The position numbers and the translations under genes are program-made. Positions 8,621-17,739 of a stretch of DNA of 64,000 nucleotides are shown piece after piece. Within the stretch, counting starts at the first letter, position 1. Each line of letters begins with the position of its first letter. The stretch is taken from contig NZ_JAHVAI010000014.1 of the NCBI RefSeq assembly GCF_019264375.1, positions 1 to 64,000 of the forward strand, given 5' to 3'. The notes under the pieces are model-generated. The model was not told where the DNA came from, did not search any database, and was given only the letters and a program-made list of their open reading frames with translations. Source of the DNA: Sedimentimonas flavescens. Its GTDB lineage: Bacteria; Pseudomonadota; Alphaproteobacteria; Rhodobacterales; Rhodobacteraceae.

Positions 8621-9200
8621 CATGGGCTTCTGGCAGAGCCAAGCCCCTGGCTGCGTGCGCTCCGCGGTGCCACCATGCTGGTCAGCCCTTTGCAAACCAG
8701 ACCGTTTGAAGCGCGAGTTCCCCTGTCTGATCGCGGACGCGCGAAGACTGATGCTGGCCCCGTCCCAAAGCTTGCGTTCGGCCAGACTGCGAGAGGGGCT
8801 CCCCCGAAAGACGGGCCTGCCGTGTGAAATCTTACCCGGGCGATTGGCTGGTTTTTCCGCCCTGGCGGCAGCACGATCCTGAATCCTGAGCGCTTGTCGA
8901 GGGGCTCGCTGACGCGGATCGGTCGTCGTTCCAGGCGGGTTTCCGATCTGCCGGACCACAGGTTTTCGACGTGCTCGGGCGTGCCGGGCGCAAAGCAAAG
9001 CCCCGCCTGGGGCGATCATCCGGGCGGCTGGCCCGCTGCGTGCAGGCGATCGCTGGCATGGCCCGCAGACCCGGAGTCAGACGCTTGCTGACTTTTACGA
9101 GCAGGCTGAAAAACCAAGGGTGCCGGGTCTAAGTGCTTCCCAAGCATGGCCATATCGGGCAAGCCTAGTGATTGTGGGGGAAAAGTGTGAAGGCGGCCTG
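8621..9200. other. Gene-free interval
   Basis: About 580 bp between the acnB terminator and the SulP gene contain only short overlapping frames without recognisable domains, ribosome-binding sites or good codon bias. I see no RNA gene. It must contain the SulP promoter, which I could not place with confidence. Confidence 0.5.
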
Positions 9201-11369
9201 ATGACGGCAGGATTGAAAAAGGTCACTCAGCCAGGTGCGCTGCTTGCCGTCGCCGTCGCGATGAGCGTCATCGCGATCTTGACGGTTTCCTTCGCGATTG
9301 CCTTCGCCTCCATCATCTATACCGGACCGTTGGCGGCCTACGCCCATCAGGGGATCGGTCTTGCACTACTGGGCGGGATATTGCTTCCCATCGTTGCGGC
9401 GCTGCTTAGTTCCTATCGCGGTATCGTCTCGCATCTGCAGGAGGTGCCCGCGGTTCTGCTGTCGATATCTGCGGCGTCGATCATGGCCAAAGCATCCTCC
9501 CCGGATATCGGCTTTGCTTCGGTCGTTACCTTCATCGGTTTCACGTCGATCATTACCGGCCTGGTCATCTATCTTGCCGGTTCCCTGAAGCTGGGGTTTG
9601 TCGCCCGCTTCATACCTTATTCCGTGATTGCGGGTTTCCTTGCCGCGACCGGGCTTTTGCTGGTCCTTGGCGCGCTGGCCATGATCACCAAGCAGGAGGT
9701 CTCCGTCGTCCATCTCGCGCGGATCTTTGGCCCGGGGATGCCCGCAACCTGGTTGCCGTGGATGGGCTTTGGCCTCGGCGCGGTAGCTCTGACCCGGCTG
9801 ATCAAACACTCGCTGGTATTGCCGGGGATCATCGTGCTGGCGGCCAGCGCCTTCTACCTCGTTCTGTTTATTCGCGGCGTCAGTATTGAGCAGGCCGGGC
9901 AGATGGGTTTGCTGATCGGACCTTTTGAAGGTGCCGATCTGCTTGAGGGGCTGTCACCGACATTGGCGCTCGAAGCCGACTGGAATGCCATTCTCGCGCA
10001 GATGCCAACGATCTTTGCTGTGGCCTCGATGGCGTTACTGGGGCTGTTGCTGAATGTCAGCGGAATCGAAATCTCCATCGGGCGAGAGCTGAACCCGGAG
10101 CGGGAGCTTAAAGCGCTCGGCGTGGGGAATGTGCTGACCGGGCTTACTGGTGGATCGATCAGTTACCATCTGCTTGGGGAAACCACCCTGGCGAACAAGA
10201 TGGGCGTAACCGGCTTGGCCGCGCCCTTTGCAGTCGCCATTAGCAGCGCCTCCGTCCTGTTCTTCGGTGCTTCGCTTATCGGAAATCTTCCGGTCGGACT
10301 CATGGGCGGGATTGTTGCCTATCTGGGGTTTGATTTTCTGTACGAGTGGGTCTGGAAGAAACGCGAGAAGCTTCCGGCGGCCGACAGGGTGGTCATCCTT
10401 CTGATCGTCGCTATTGCGGGTTCTGTCGGCTTCCTGACAGCCTTCAGCGTGGGGTTGATCCTGGCCACCGTCCTCTTTGTCGTCTCCTATGCCGGGATCG
10501 ATATCGTTCGCCTGCGCTCCACCGGTGCTGTGCGAAGATCCTCGGTTGAACGCGGTGCCGAAGACCTGGCGCGTCTGGAAGTAGAGGCGGCGGATGTCGT
10601 CATTTACGAACTCGCAGGGTTTCTCTTTTTCGGAACAGCAAACGGGCTCTACGAGCGTATCAACAACGAGATCCATTGCGGGGCGCCCCCGAGACACGTG
10701 ATCCTGGACTTTCGCGGGGTTAAGGGACTCGATACCTCCGCCAGCTTTGCCTTGACCCGTATCGCCGCTTTGCTTGATCGATCTGGGCTTGAACTGACGC
10801 TGACCGGCTTGAGCCCGAAGGTGAAAGCCGATGTCTTGCGCCCAAGCGATTTTCCTGACCGCGTCACGATCATGGGCACGCTCGATGATGCCTTGATGCA
10901 GATCGAGGCGGGCATTCTGTCTGACGTCGTTCCCGAAGGGAGCCCCGAAGAGATCCTCAATGCGCTCTCGGAGCGTTATCCGTCGTTTGATTTCTCGACC
11001 TTCGCCAGTGTGGTGTCGCTGGCTCCGGGCGAGACGCTGTTTGTTCAGGGGGCCGCGTCGAATGAAGTCTTTCGGCTGGTCTCTGGCGTTCTGAGGGCGG
11101 AAGCGACTTCCGGCGACGGCCAGCCGCTTCTCATCGCGCGCTTTCTGCCCGGAGCGATCATCGGCGAGATTGCATATTATGCCGACATACCGCGTACCGC
11201 TTCGATGCGTGCGGATACCAAGGCAGTCGCCCTGCGTTTCGATCTTGATCGCATTGCGGATACGCCAGACGGTCTCCGGCTAGCGAACGAATTCCATCGA
11301 GAGGCCGCGCGCCACCTTGCTCTTCGTCTCAATCGAATGACGCTATTGCTGCGGCAAGCGGGGATCTGA
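9201..11369 (+). CDS. SulP-family anion transporter with STAS and cyclic-nucleotide-binding-like domains
   Basis: The 722-residue protein has about a dozen hydrophobic segments in residues 15-430, matching the SulP (SLC26-like) sulfate/bicarbonate transporter fold. A STAS domain follows at about 468-566 (FRGVKGLDTSASFALTRIAA). A C-terminal cNMP-binding-like domain covers about 596-695 (GETLFVQGAASNEVFRLVSG and PGAIIGEIAYYADIPRTAS). The substrate could be sulfate, bicarbonate or another anion. ATG 9201 is preferred over the upstream start at 9120 because the extra 27 residues are not family-like. It converges on the taurine operon, whose end products are sulfite or sulfate, but a functional link is only inference. 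Confidence 0.85.
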   Translation: MTAGLKKVTQPGALLAVAVAMSVIAILTVSFAIAFASIIYTGPLAAYAHQGIGLALLGGILLPIVAALLSSYRGIVSHLQEVPAVLLSISAASIMAKASSPDIGFASVVTFIGFTSIITGLVIYLAGSLKLGFVARFIPYSVIAGFLAATGLLLVLGALAMITKQEVSVVHLARIFGPGMPATWLPWMGFGLGAVALTRLIKHSLVLPGIIVLAASAFYLVLFIRGVSIEQAGQMGLLIGPFEGADLLEGLSPTLALEADWNAILAQMPTIFAVASMALLGLLLNVSGIEISIGRELNPERELKALGVGNVLTGLTGGSISYHLLGETTLANKMGVTGLAAPFAVAISSASVLFFGASLIGNLPVGLMGGIVAYLGFDFLYEWVWKKREKLPAADRVVILLIVAIAGSVGFLTAFSVGLILATVLFVVSYAGIDIVRLRSTGAVRRSSVERGAEDLARLEVEAADVVIYELAGFLFFGTANGLYERINNEIHCGAPPRHVILDFRGVKGLDTSASFALTRIAALLDRSGLELTLTGLSPKVKADVLRPSDFPDRVTIMGTLDDALMQIEAGILSDVVPEGSPEEILNALSERYPSFDFSTFASVVSLAPGETLFVQGAASNEVFRLVSGVLRAEATSGDGQPLLIARFLPGAIIGEIAYYADIPRTASMRADTKAVALRFDLDRIADTPDGLRLANEFHREAARHLALRLNRMTLLLRQAGI

Positions 11370-11398
11370 TGACACGCCATTGCAGAGCATGGGCACGC

Positions 11399-11425
11399 GG
11401 CGGGGTATTCAGCGAACACCCCGCC
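11399..11425. terminator. Weak convergent hairpin between sulP and pta
   Basis: An 8-bp stem ggcggggt / accccgcc lies between the convergent ends of the SulP gene (11369) and pta (11434). Only a short tttc follows on the plus strand and no T-run follows on the minus strand, so a terminator role for either gene is plausible but not strong. Confidence 0.4.
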
Positions 11426-11433
11426 TTTCGAGC

Positions 11434-12477
11434 TTAGTAGTAACGCGCGCAGCCCAATCCGTAGACCCCCTTTGCCTGCGGATGCATCTGGGACTGGACC
11501 GCCGTGATCGCGATTGCGCTGACGACATCTTCGACCGAACAGCCGCGCGAAAGATCGTTGGCCGGATGGGCAAGACCCTGAAGGACCGGGCCGATGGCCT
11601 GCAATCCGCCAAGCCTTTGGGCGATCTTGTAGCCGATGTTGCCCGACGCGAGATCGGGGAAGATGAACACGTTAGGCCGACCGGCAAGACGGCTGCCGGG
11701 GGCCTTGCGCGCTCTGATTTCCACATCCAGCGCAGCGTCGAACTGGATTTCACCGTCGATATTCAGATCCGGCTCCTCCTCGCGCACAATCGCAAGCGCC
11801 TGGCGGATACGGTCGATGCTCTCGTGGCTTGCCGATCCGGCGGTTGAGAAGGACAGCATCGCGACCTGCGGTTCGACCTTGAGCAACTGGCGGCAGCTTT
11901 GGGCGGCGGCGCGGGCAATCGCGGCCAGTTGGCGCGCGTCGGGCGACACGACGAGGCCGCAATCGGAAAAGATCATGCCGCCCTTGAAGGGTGCGGTATC
12001 GGCGCAGGCCATCATCAGAAAGAAGCTTGAGACGACGCTGTTGCCGGGCGCGCAGCCAATGGATTGCAGTGCGACCCGAACCGTTTCGGCAGTGGTTGCG
12101 ACGGCGCCACCGACTGTGCCGTCGGCATGGCCCAAGCGCACGCGCAGCGCAGCCTGCAACATCGGATCGGCGACCGCGCGTCGGGCCTCGTCCAATGTCG
12201 TTCCCTTGTGGGCGCGCAGGGCGTGCCACGATTGGGCCAAGGCCTCGTAGTCGGCGCAGGTTCGAGGGTCTTCCACCTCAATCTCGCCCGGCGCCGCGCC
12301 AAGCTCGCGCAGGCCGCTCTCGATTGCGGCGACATCGCCCAGTAGAACGGGGCTGGCGATCTCAAGGCGCCGGGCGCGCAGCGCGGCGGCCTGAATGCGC
12401 GGGTCTTCGCCTTCGGGCAAAATGATGATGCGGTTATCCGTTCGGGCGGCCGCGTAGATATCGTCCAGAACTTTCAT
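11434..12477 (-). CDS. pta: Phosphate acetyltransferase
   Basis: Pta converts acetyl phosphate and CoA into acetyl-CoA and phosphate. The 347-residue sequence is the short, single-domain PTA_PTB form. It contains GGAVATTAETVRVALQSIGC, FSDCGLVVSPDARQLAAIA and LAGRPNVFIFPDLASGNIGY, all typical of the family. It is the last gene of the minus-strand taurine operon, starting 3 bp after tauZ ends. There its substrate is supplied by Xsc. The C-terminal GLGCARYY is an unremarkable end for the family. Confidence 0.93.
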   Translation of the reverse strand: MKVLDDIYAAARTDNRIIILPEGEDPRIQAAALRARRLEIASPVLLGDVAAIESGLRELGAAPGEIEVEDPRTCADYEALAQSWHALRAHKGTTLDEARRAVADPMLQAALRVRLGHADGTVGGAVATTAETVRVALQSIGCAPGNSVVSSFFLMMACADTAPFKGGMIFSDCGLVVSPDARQLAAIARAAAQSCRQLLKVEPQVAMLSFSTAGSASHESIDRIRQALAIVREEEPDLNIDGEIQFDAALDVEIRARKAPGSRLAGRPNVFIFPDLASGNIGYKIAQRLGGLQAIGPVLQGLAHPANDLSRGCSVEDVVSAIAITAVQSQMHPQAKGVYGLGCARYY

Positions 12478-12480
12478 GTC

Positions 12481-13494
12481 TTACCCCAGGAAACGAAGGC
12501 CGATCAGGACGAATGCCCCGATGAACACGGTTTGCGCGACGATGGTCGCAATCGCTCCGGTGCCGACAGAAAGCACCTTGGCAAGCGATGTCTTGACGCC
12601 GACGGCGGCGATGGCAGTCAGCAGGGCCCAACGCGAGACCACGTTGGCGGCTTCCGCGACAACGGAGGGGATCAGCCCGAAGGAGTTCAGCGCGGCAAGT
12701 GTCAGGAAACCGAGCACGAAGCCGGGCAGGATCGGGGGGCGTTTGCCCTCGGTCCCGTTATGTGCGCCGCTGGCCCGGATGATGAGCGACGCCCCCAGAA
12801 CGACGGGTGCAAGCATGGAGACGCGGATCAGCTTGACCAGCGTGGCGGTCTCGCCGGTTTCGGGGCCGATTGAGAAGCCGGCGCCGACAACCTGTGCAAC
12901 ATCGTGGATCGTACCGCCAAGGAACACGCCACCCGCGCGCGCATCGAAACCGAGCTGTGCGGAGAGCATCGGATAAAGGACCATGGCGATGGTGGACAGG
13001 ACGGTCACCGAAAGGACCGTGAAGCTCAGGTCGCGCTCGGCCCGGTCGTGGCGCGGAAGGATGGCCGCGATTGCCATGGCCGCCGACGCTCCGCAGATAG
13101 CAACCGAGCCTGCGGTCAGAAGCGAGAAGCGCCAGTCGCGCCCGGTAATCTTGCCAAGGATAAAGCCAAAGGCGATCGTGGCCAGAACACCGCCGACCAC
13201 CAGCGTGATCAACTGCGGCCCCAGTTGCGCCAGCATCTCGACAGAGATACGCGCGCCAAGAAGTGCCACGCCGAACCGAAGCACCGTGCGCGCCGTCATG
13301 GCGATGCCGGGGGCCGTGGCGCTGCCGTCTTCGGCCAGAAAGTTCAGCGCAAGCCCCAGTAGCAGCGCCATCAGCATCGCCGGCGCGCCGTAGTGCTCGG
13401 ACAGGAACTGGGCGGTCACCGCGATCAGCAGGGCGACGACAAAACCGGGGAAATGGCTGCGCATGGCAGCCTGAGAAGCCAGCAGGGCGGTCAT
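12481..13494 (-). CDS. tauZ: YeiH/UPF0324-family membrane protein, probable sulfur-oxyanion exporter
   Basis: This 337-residue integral membrane protein has about ten hydrophobic segments. It also shows the family hallmarks VGSVAICGASAAMAIAA-like and GGVFLGGTIHDVAQVVGAGF. Members of this family (COG2855) sit in many sulfonate-degradation clusters, where TauZ and SuyZ are proposed to export sulfate or sulfite released from the sulfonate. That function is genetically suggested rather than biochemically proven for most members. Its place between xsc and pta matches the Paracoccus taurine locus and is the main basis for the symbol. Confidence 0.82.
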   Translation of the reverse strand: MTALLASQAAMRSHFPGFVVALLIAVTAQFLSEHYGAPAMLMALLLGLALNFLAEDGSATAPGIAMTARTVLRFGVALLGARISVEMLAQLGPQLITLVVGGVLATIAFGFILGKITGRDWRFSLLTAGSVAICGASAAMAIAAILPRHDRAERDLSFTVLSVTVLSTIAMVLYPMLSAQLGFDARAGGVFLGGTIHDVAQVVGAGFSIGPETGETATLVKLIRVSMLAPVVLGASLIIRASGAHNGTEGKRPPILPGFVLGFLTLAALNSFGLIPSVVAEAANVVSRWALLTAIAAVGVKTSLAKVLSVGTGAIATIVAQTVFIGAFVLIGLRFLG

Positions 13495-13596
13495 GGAAGA
13501 TCCAATCTGGTCAAGACGGGGTGTTGCCCGGCCCCGGGGTAGGGTGGAGGGGGGCCGGGCAGGTTCTGGGGGCGGATGGGCGCCGCCCCCAGTGGC

Positions 13597-15378
13597 TCAG
13601 AGTGCGCCTTTCTGCGCACGCATATCCGCGGGGTCGATGCCCGCCACGACGACCGGCTTCTTCATCGCGTCGCGACGGAAGGGCTCGCCGAGTTCCTGGT
13701 TCAGGAGAACCTCGATGAAGGTGGTCTCTTTCGAGGCCATCTGACGATCGACCGCCTTGCGCAGCTCCTCGGTCAATTCCTCGGTCGAGCGCACCTGCAC
13801 GCCATGTGCCCCGCAGGCCCGCGCGATCCCGGCATAGGTGGTGTCGCGGTCCAGTTCGGTGCCGACGAAGTTGTTGGCATACCACAGCGTGGTGTTGCGC
13901 TTTTCCGCACCCCACTGGTAGTTGCGGAAGATCACCATGGTGATCGCCGGCCAGTCGTCGCGACCGCAGGCGGTCATCTCGTTCATCGAGATCCCGAACG
14001 CGCCGTCACCCGCAAAACCGATGACCGGGACATCCGGGCAGCCGATCTTCGCGCCAAGGATCGACGGGAAGCCGTAACCGCAGGGGCCAAAGAGGCCGGG
14101 CGCAAGGTATTTGCGGCCCTTATCGAACGCCGGGTAGGCGTTGCCGATGGCGCAGTTGTTGCCGATATCCGACGAGATGATCGCATCCTCGGGGATAGCA
14201 GCCTGAATCGCGCGCCATGCCTGACGCGGGCTCATCAGATCGGCGTCACGGGTGCGGGCGTCCTCGTTCCAGACGGTGCCCGGATCGTCCTGCTCATGGT
14301 CGAGCGAGGTCAGTTCCTGCGCCCAACGCGACTTGGTCTGCGAGATCAGCTCACGGCGCTCCTTGCGGCCCTCGTCGCCTGCGGTGCCCGACAGTTGCGC
14401 GAGAATTCCGCGCGCCACCTTGGCCGCGTCGCCCTCGATCCCCACGGAGACCTTCTTGGTCAGGCCGATGCGGTCGGCGTTGATATCGACCTGGATGATC
14501 TTGGCCTCTTTCGGCCAGTAGTCGATGCCATAGCCCGGCAGGGTCGAGAACGGGTTGAGGCGCGTGCCCAGTGCCAGAACCACATCGGCCTTGGCGATCA
14601 GCTCCATCGCGGCCTTCGAGCCGTTGTAGCCGAGCGGACCAACCGCCAGACGGTGCGAGCCGGGGAAGCTGTCGTTGTGCTGGTAGTTCGAGCACACCGG
14701 CGCGTCCAGACGCTCGGCCAGGTTCGCGAGATCGGCGATTGCTCCCGACAGCACCACGCCCGCGCCCGACAGGATCACCGGGAAGCGCGCCTCGGACAGC
14801 AGGCGAGCGGCTTCGGCCACGGCCTCTTCGCCACCGGCGGGGCGCTCGAACTTCACGATCTGCGGCAGATCGACGTCGATCACCTGGGTCCACATGTCGC
14901 GCGGGATGTTGATCTGCGCCGGGGCCGAGCCGCGCAGCGCCTTCAGGATCACGCGGTTCAGCACCTCGGGGATACGCGAGGCATCACGCACCTCTTCCTG
15001 GTAGCAGACGCTGTCGGTGAACAGGCGCATCTGCTCCATCTCCTGGAAGCCGCCCTGGCCGATGGTCTTGTTGGCGGCCTGCGGGGTCACCAGCAGCATC
15101 GGCGTGTGGTTCCAGTAGGCGGTTTTCACCGCGGTCACGAAACCGGTCACGCCGGGGCCGTTCTGCGCGATGGCCATCGCCATCTTGCCGGTGGCGCGGA
15201 TGTAGCCATCGCACATCAGCCCGCCATTGGTTTCATGGGCGCAATCCCAGAACTTGATCCCGGCCTTGGGGAACAGGTCCGAGACCGGCATCATGGCCGA
15301 GCCGATGATGCCGAAAGCCTGATCGATGCCATGCATCTGGAGGACTTTGATGAAGGCCTCTTCAGTGGTCATTTTCAT
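13597..15378 (-). CDS. xsc: Sulfoacetaldehyde acetyltransferase
   Basis: Xsc is a thiamine-diphosphate enzyme that splits sulfoacetaldehyde with phosphate into acetyl phosphate and sulfite, the step that breaks the C-S bond. The 593-residue protein begins MKMTTEEAFIKVLQMHGIDQ and contains the Xsc-typical AFGIIGSAMMPVSDLFPKAG. The ThDP-binding region runs from VIGFAGDGAFGISMNEM, with the expected GDG start and a downstream asparagine region (IFRNYQWGAEKRN). The start at 15378 has a good ribosome site, aaggaga, eight bases upstream; a longer frame to 15687 has no family support. It lies in the tau operon between tauY and tauZ. Confidence 0.95.
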   Translation of the reverse strand: MKMTTEEAFIKVLQMHGIDQAFGIIGSAMMPVSDLFPKAGIKFWDCAHETNGGLMCDGYIRATGKMAMAIAQNGPGVTGFVTAVKTAYWNHTPMLLVTPQAANKTIGQGGFQEMEQMRLFTDSVCYQEEVRDASRIPEVLNRVILKALRGSAPAQINIPRDMWTQVIDVDLPQIVKFERPAGGEEAVAEAARLLSEARFPVILSGAGVVLSGAIADLANLAERLDAPVCSNYQHNDSFPGSHRLAVGPLGYNGSKAAMELIAKADVVLALGTRLNPFSTLPGYGIDYWPKEAKIIQVDINADRIGLTKKVSVGIEGDAAKVARGILAQLSGTAGDEGRKERRELISQTKSRWAQELTSLDHEQDDPGTVWNEDARTRDADLMSPRQAWRAIQAAIPEDAIISSDIGNNCAIGNAYPAFDKGRKYLAPGLFGPCGYGFPSILGAKIGCPDVPVIGFAGDGAFGISMNEMTACGRDDWPAITMVIFRNYQWGAEKRNTTLWYANNFVGTELDRDTTYAGIARACGAHGVQVRSTEELTEELRKAVDRQMASKETTFIEVLLNQELGEPFRRDAMKKPVVVAGIDPADMRAQKGAL

Positions 15379-15404
15379 GTGTGTTTCTCCTTGTTCACGC
15401 GGGT

Positions 15405-16802
15405 TCAGCCGCGCTCGTCCTGAAAGTGGTAGAGTTTGTAGAGGCCCCACTGGCCAAGGCGCCGGAACGGCGTCTTCCAGCCTTCGTGCGGCAATTCGCT
15501 GCGAAAGATCGGCAGTTTGGGAATGTCGGCGGCGCGGCCCGCGACCAGTTGCGCCATGCGCCGCCCGGCTTGTGCGGAATACATCACCCCGTTCCCGCCG
15601 TAGCCCATCGCGTAATAGGCATTCGGCACATCGGGCATCGCGGTGATGCGCGGCATCATGTCGTGGCTGACATCGACCCAACCCCACCAGCTGTAATCCA
15701 GCGGGATACCGCGCAGCGCGGGGAACTTGCGCGCCAACCCCTCGCGCAGGGCGGCGAGGTGCGCGGGATTATCCGCGTCACGCCCGGTGATCGCCGCGCG
15801 CGAGCCGATCTGTACCCGGTTATCGGGCAGCAGCCGGTAGTAGTGGCGCAGCGTCCGCGTATCGGTCAGCGGCGAGGTCACCTTGAAATCGCAGTCCGAC
15901 AGTTCCGACGCCGTCAGAACCCGCGTGGTGATCGAGTTCGACATGATCGGCATGATCCGGTCGCGCAGCCGACGATGCAGCCCGCGCGGCGCATAGCCCG
16001 CCGTTGCGACGGCGACGGCGCGGGCGCGAACGATGCCACCCGGCGTGCGCAGATGGTGCACGCCGTTCTTCGTCTCCCATCCCTCGACGGGGCTGTCGAC
16101 ATGCACCTTGGCGCCGAGTTCCCGTGCGATCCGCAGATAGCCGAAGGCCAGCTTGGCGGCATGAATGCCAGTGCCGTCGGGCTCCCACATTGCGCCATGG
16201 GCTTCCATGTCCTTGACGGCGGTCTCGTGCAGCTCCTCTCGGCTCAGCATGCGCGTGCCATAGCCGAAGGTTTCGCGCAGAAGCGCGGCCTCTTTTGCCA
16301 GCTTGGGCATCATCCAGGCCTTATGGGCGATGTAGTAATGCCCGCCATCCTGGGGTTCGCACTCGATCGCGTGGTCACGGATCAGGCCACGGAAGAGATC
16401 GAAGGCTTCCGTCACCTCGGCGTGCAGCCCCTTGGCGACATCGAGGCCCCAACGCTCGATCCACTGCGAGCGCTTGAGCCGCCCCGACGAGATCTGCGCC
16501 TGCCCGCCGTTACGGGTCGAGCAGCCATAGGCCACGCCGTTGGCCTCAAGCACATGGGCCTTGATGCCGAATTCCTTGGCCAGATGGATGGCGCAGCTCA
16601 GCCCGGTATAGCCCGAGCCGATGACGACGACATCGACGTCCATGTCCTGGGTGACCGGGCCGTCATCGGCGGGCGGTGTGCCGGCCGTTCCTATCCAGTA
16701 GGTCGGCGCATAGGCGCTGCCATGGCCGATCGAGCGGTCGGTTACCGGATCGTAGCTTGGGTTGTAGGGCGCGCTGGCCCGCCGTTGGGTGAAGGCATTC
16801 AT
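15405..16802 (-). CDS. tauY: Taurine dehydrogenase large subunit
   Basis: This 465-residue FAD-dependent oxidoreductase of the D-amino-acid oxidase fold carries a dinucleotide-binding motif near residues 56-88 (DVVVIGSGYTGLSCAIHLAK). It also has GCSTRNGGQAQISSGRLKRS and, near the end, YYAMGYGGNGVMYSAQAGRR. TauXY deaminates taurine oxidatively to sulfoacetaldehyde and ammonia, passing electrons to the respiratory chain. The assignment rests on length, fold and position directly between tauX and xsc, as in Paracoccus denitrificans. On its own the sequence would only be called an FAD oxidoreductase. Confidence 0.85.
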   Translation of the reverse strand: MNAFTQRRASAPYNPSYDPVTDRSIGHGSAYAPTYWIGTAGTPPADDGPVTQDMDVDVVVIGSGYTGLSCAIHLAKEFGIKAHVLEANGVAYGCSTRNGGQAQISSGRLKRSQWIERWGLDVAKGLHAEVTEAFDLFRGLIRDHAIECEPQDGGHYYIAHKAWMMPKLAKEAALLRETFGYGTRMLSREELHETAVKDMEAHGAMWEPDGTGIHAAKLAFGYLRIARELGAKVHVDSPVEGWETKNGVHHLRTPGGIVRARAVAVATAGYAPRGLHRRLRDRIMPIMSNSITTRVLTASELSDCDFKVTSPLTDTRTLRHYYRLLPDNRVQIGSRAAITGRDADNPAHLAALREGLARKFPALRGIPLDYSWWGWVDVSHDMMPRITAMPDVPNAYYAMGYGGNGVMYSAQAGRRMAQLVAGRAADIPKLPIFRSELPHEGWKTPFRRLGQWGLYKLYHFQDERG

Positions 16803-16829
16803 TGCCGTGGTTCCTGCGCTGGAGGGGGA

Positions 16830-17219
16830 TTACTTCGGGTCGAGCACGGGCCGCTGCTTGCGGAAGGCTTGTTTCATCACCAGCTGGCCGTCGCGGATGG
16901 TGAACAGATCGACGCCCTTGGCCTCGATCCGCCGCCCTTCGGCGTCGGTGCCGCGGAAGGTCCATTCCGACACGCCGCGATCGCCGCAGACGAAGTGATG
17001 ATGATCCGCCCATTCGGCATCCGGCATGGCGGTCCAGACGCCGACAAAGGCCTTGGCGATGGCATCGCGGCCAACGATGCGCGCGCCGAATTCTTCGGGG
17101 CCGGCAACGGTGGTGAACTCGCAGTCATCCGCAAAGTGGGTCATCACGGCGTCGATGTCGTGGCGGTTGAAGGCGTCGAAGGTCGCCCGCAGGTCTGCTG
17201 CGGTGAGGGTCTTGGTCAT
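16830..17219 (-). CDS. tauX: Taurine dehydrogenase small subunit, SnoaL/NTF2-like
   Basis: The 129-residue product has the NTF2-like cone fold signature: LRATFDAFNRHDIDAVMTHF at the start, IVGRDAIAKAFVGVW in the middle, and GVDLFTIRDGQLVMKQAFRK near the end. TauX is the small partner of the flavoprotein TauY in taurine dehydrogenase. It ends 27 bp before tauY starts and follows uspA by only 17 bp, so it is cotranscribed. The symbol relies on operon context, since SnoaL-like proteins are functionally diverse. Confidence 0.8.
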   Translation of the reverse strand: MTKTLTAADLRATFDAFNRHDIDAVMTHFADDCEFTTVAGPEEFGARIVGRDAIAKAFVGVWTAMPDAEWADHHHFVCGDRGVSEWTFRGTDAEGRRIEAKGVDLFTIRDGQLVMKQAFRKQRPVLDPK

Positions 17220-17236
17220 GGTCTTGTCCTTGTGGT

Positions 17237-17728
17237 TCAGTCTTCTGCGTAGGGCACGATCAGGGTCGGGATGCGCGAGCGGCGCAGGACCCGTTTGGCG
17301 ACCGTGCCAAGGAAAGTGTGGGAAATGCCGTGGGCATGACTGCCCATCAGGATCATGTCGGCGGGCAGGGTTACGGCGCGCTTCAGGATGGCCTCGGCGG
17401 CGAAACCCTCGATCACCTCGATTTCGTCGACCCGGTCGCGCAGCGCCTTCTCATCCGAGGGCATCTGGGCCCAGAACGCCTCCTGCCGTTCGTTCAGCAG
17501 GTCGCGGGCGTTCTCGAAGCGGCGGTTCAGGGCCTGCTCGCGCGCCAGCGGATCGTTGATGAAGAACTGCAAGGTGACGCGCGCATCCTCGCTCATCGGT
17601 TCGACCACGTGCAGGATATGCAGCCGCGCATCGAGCGCCTTTGCCAGGCAAACCGCGTAGCGAAAGGCATAGACCGAGGTGTTCGACAGGTCAGTCGCGT
17701 AGAGGATCGTCTTGATTTCTTTCAGCAT
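17237..17728 (-). CDS. uspA: Universal stress protein family
   Basis: The 163-residue protein is a single UspA domain. It starts IKTILYATDLSNTSVYAFRY and ends with the ATP-binding-type motif GSHAHGISHTFLGTVAKRVL followed by SRIPTLIVP. The ATG at 17728 is preceded by gggagg, and it sits 11 bp after tauM. UspA proteins bind nucleotides and modulate stress responses or transporters. USP genes are often found next to TRAP transporters, and a regulatory effect on TauKLM is a reasonable inference. It is embedded in the taurine operon. Confidence 0.9.
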   Translation of the reverse strand: MLKEIKTILYATDLSNTSVYAFRYAVCLAKALDARLHILHVVEPMSEDARVTLQFFINDPLAREQALNRRFENARDLLNERQEAFWAQMPSDEKALRDRVDEIEVIEGFAAEAILKRAVTLPADMILMGSHAHGISHTFLGTVAKRVLRRSRIPTLIVPYAED

Positions 17729-17739
17729 TCTATCCTCCC

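Noticed and set aside
13576-15423. A plus-strand frame of 615 codons opposite xsc
   Set aside because: Antisense shadow of the well-conserved xsc gene.
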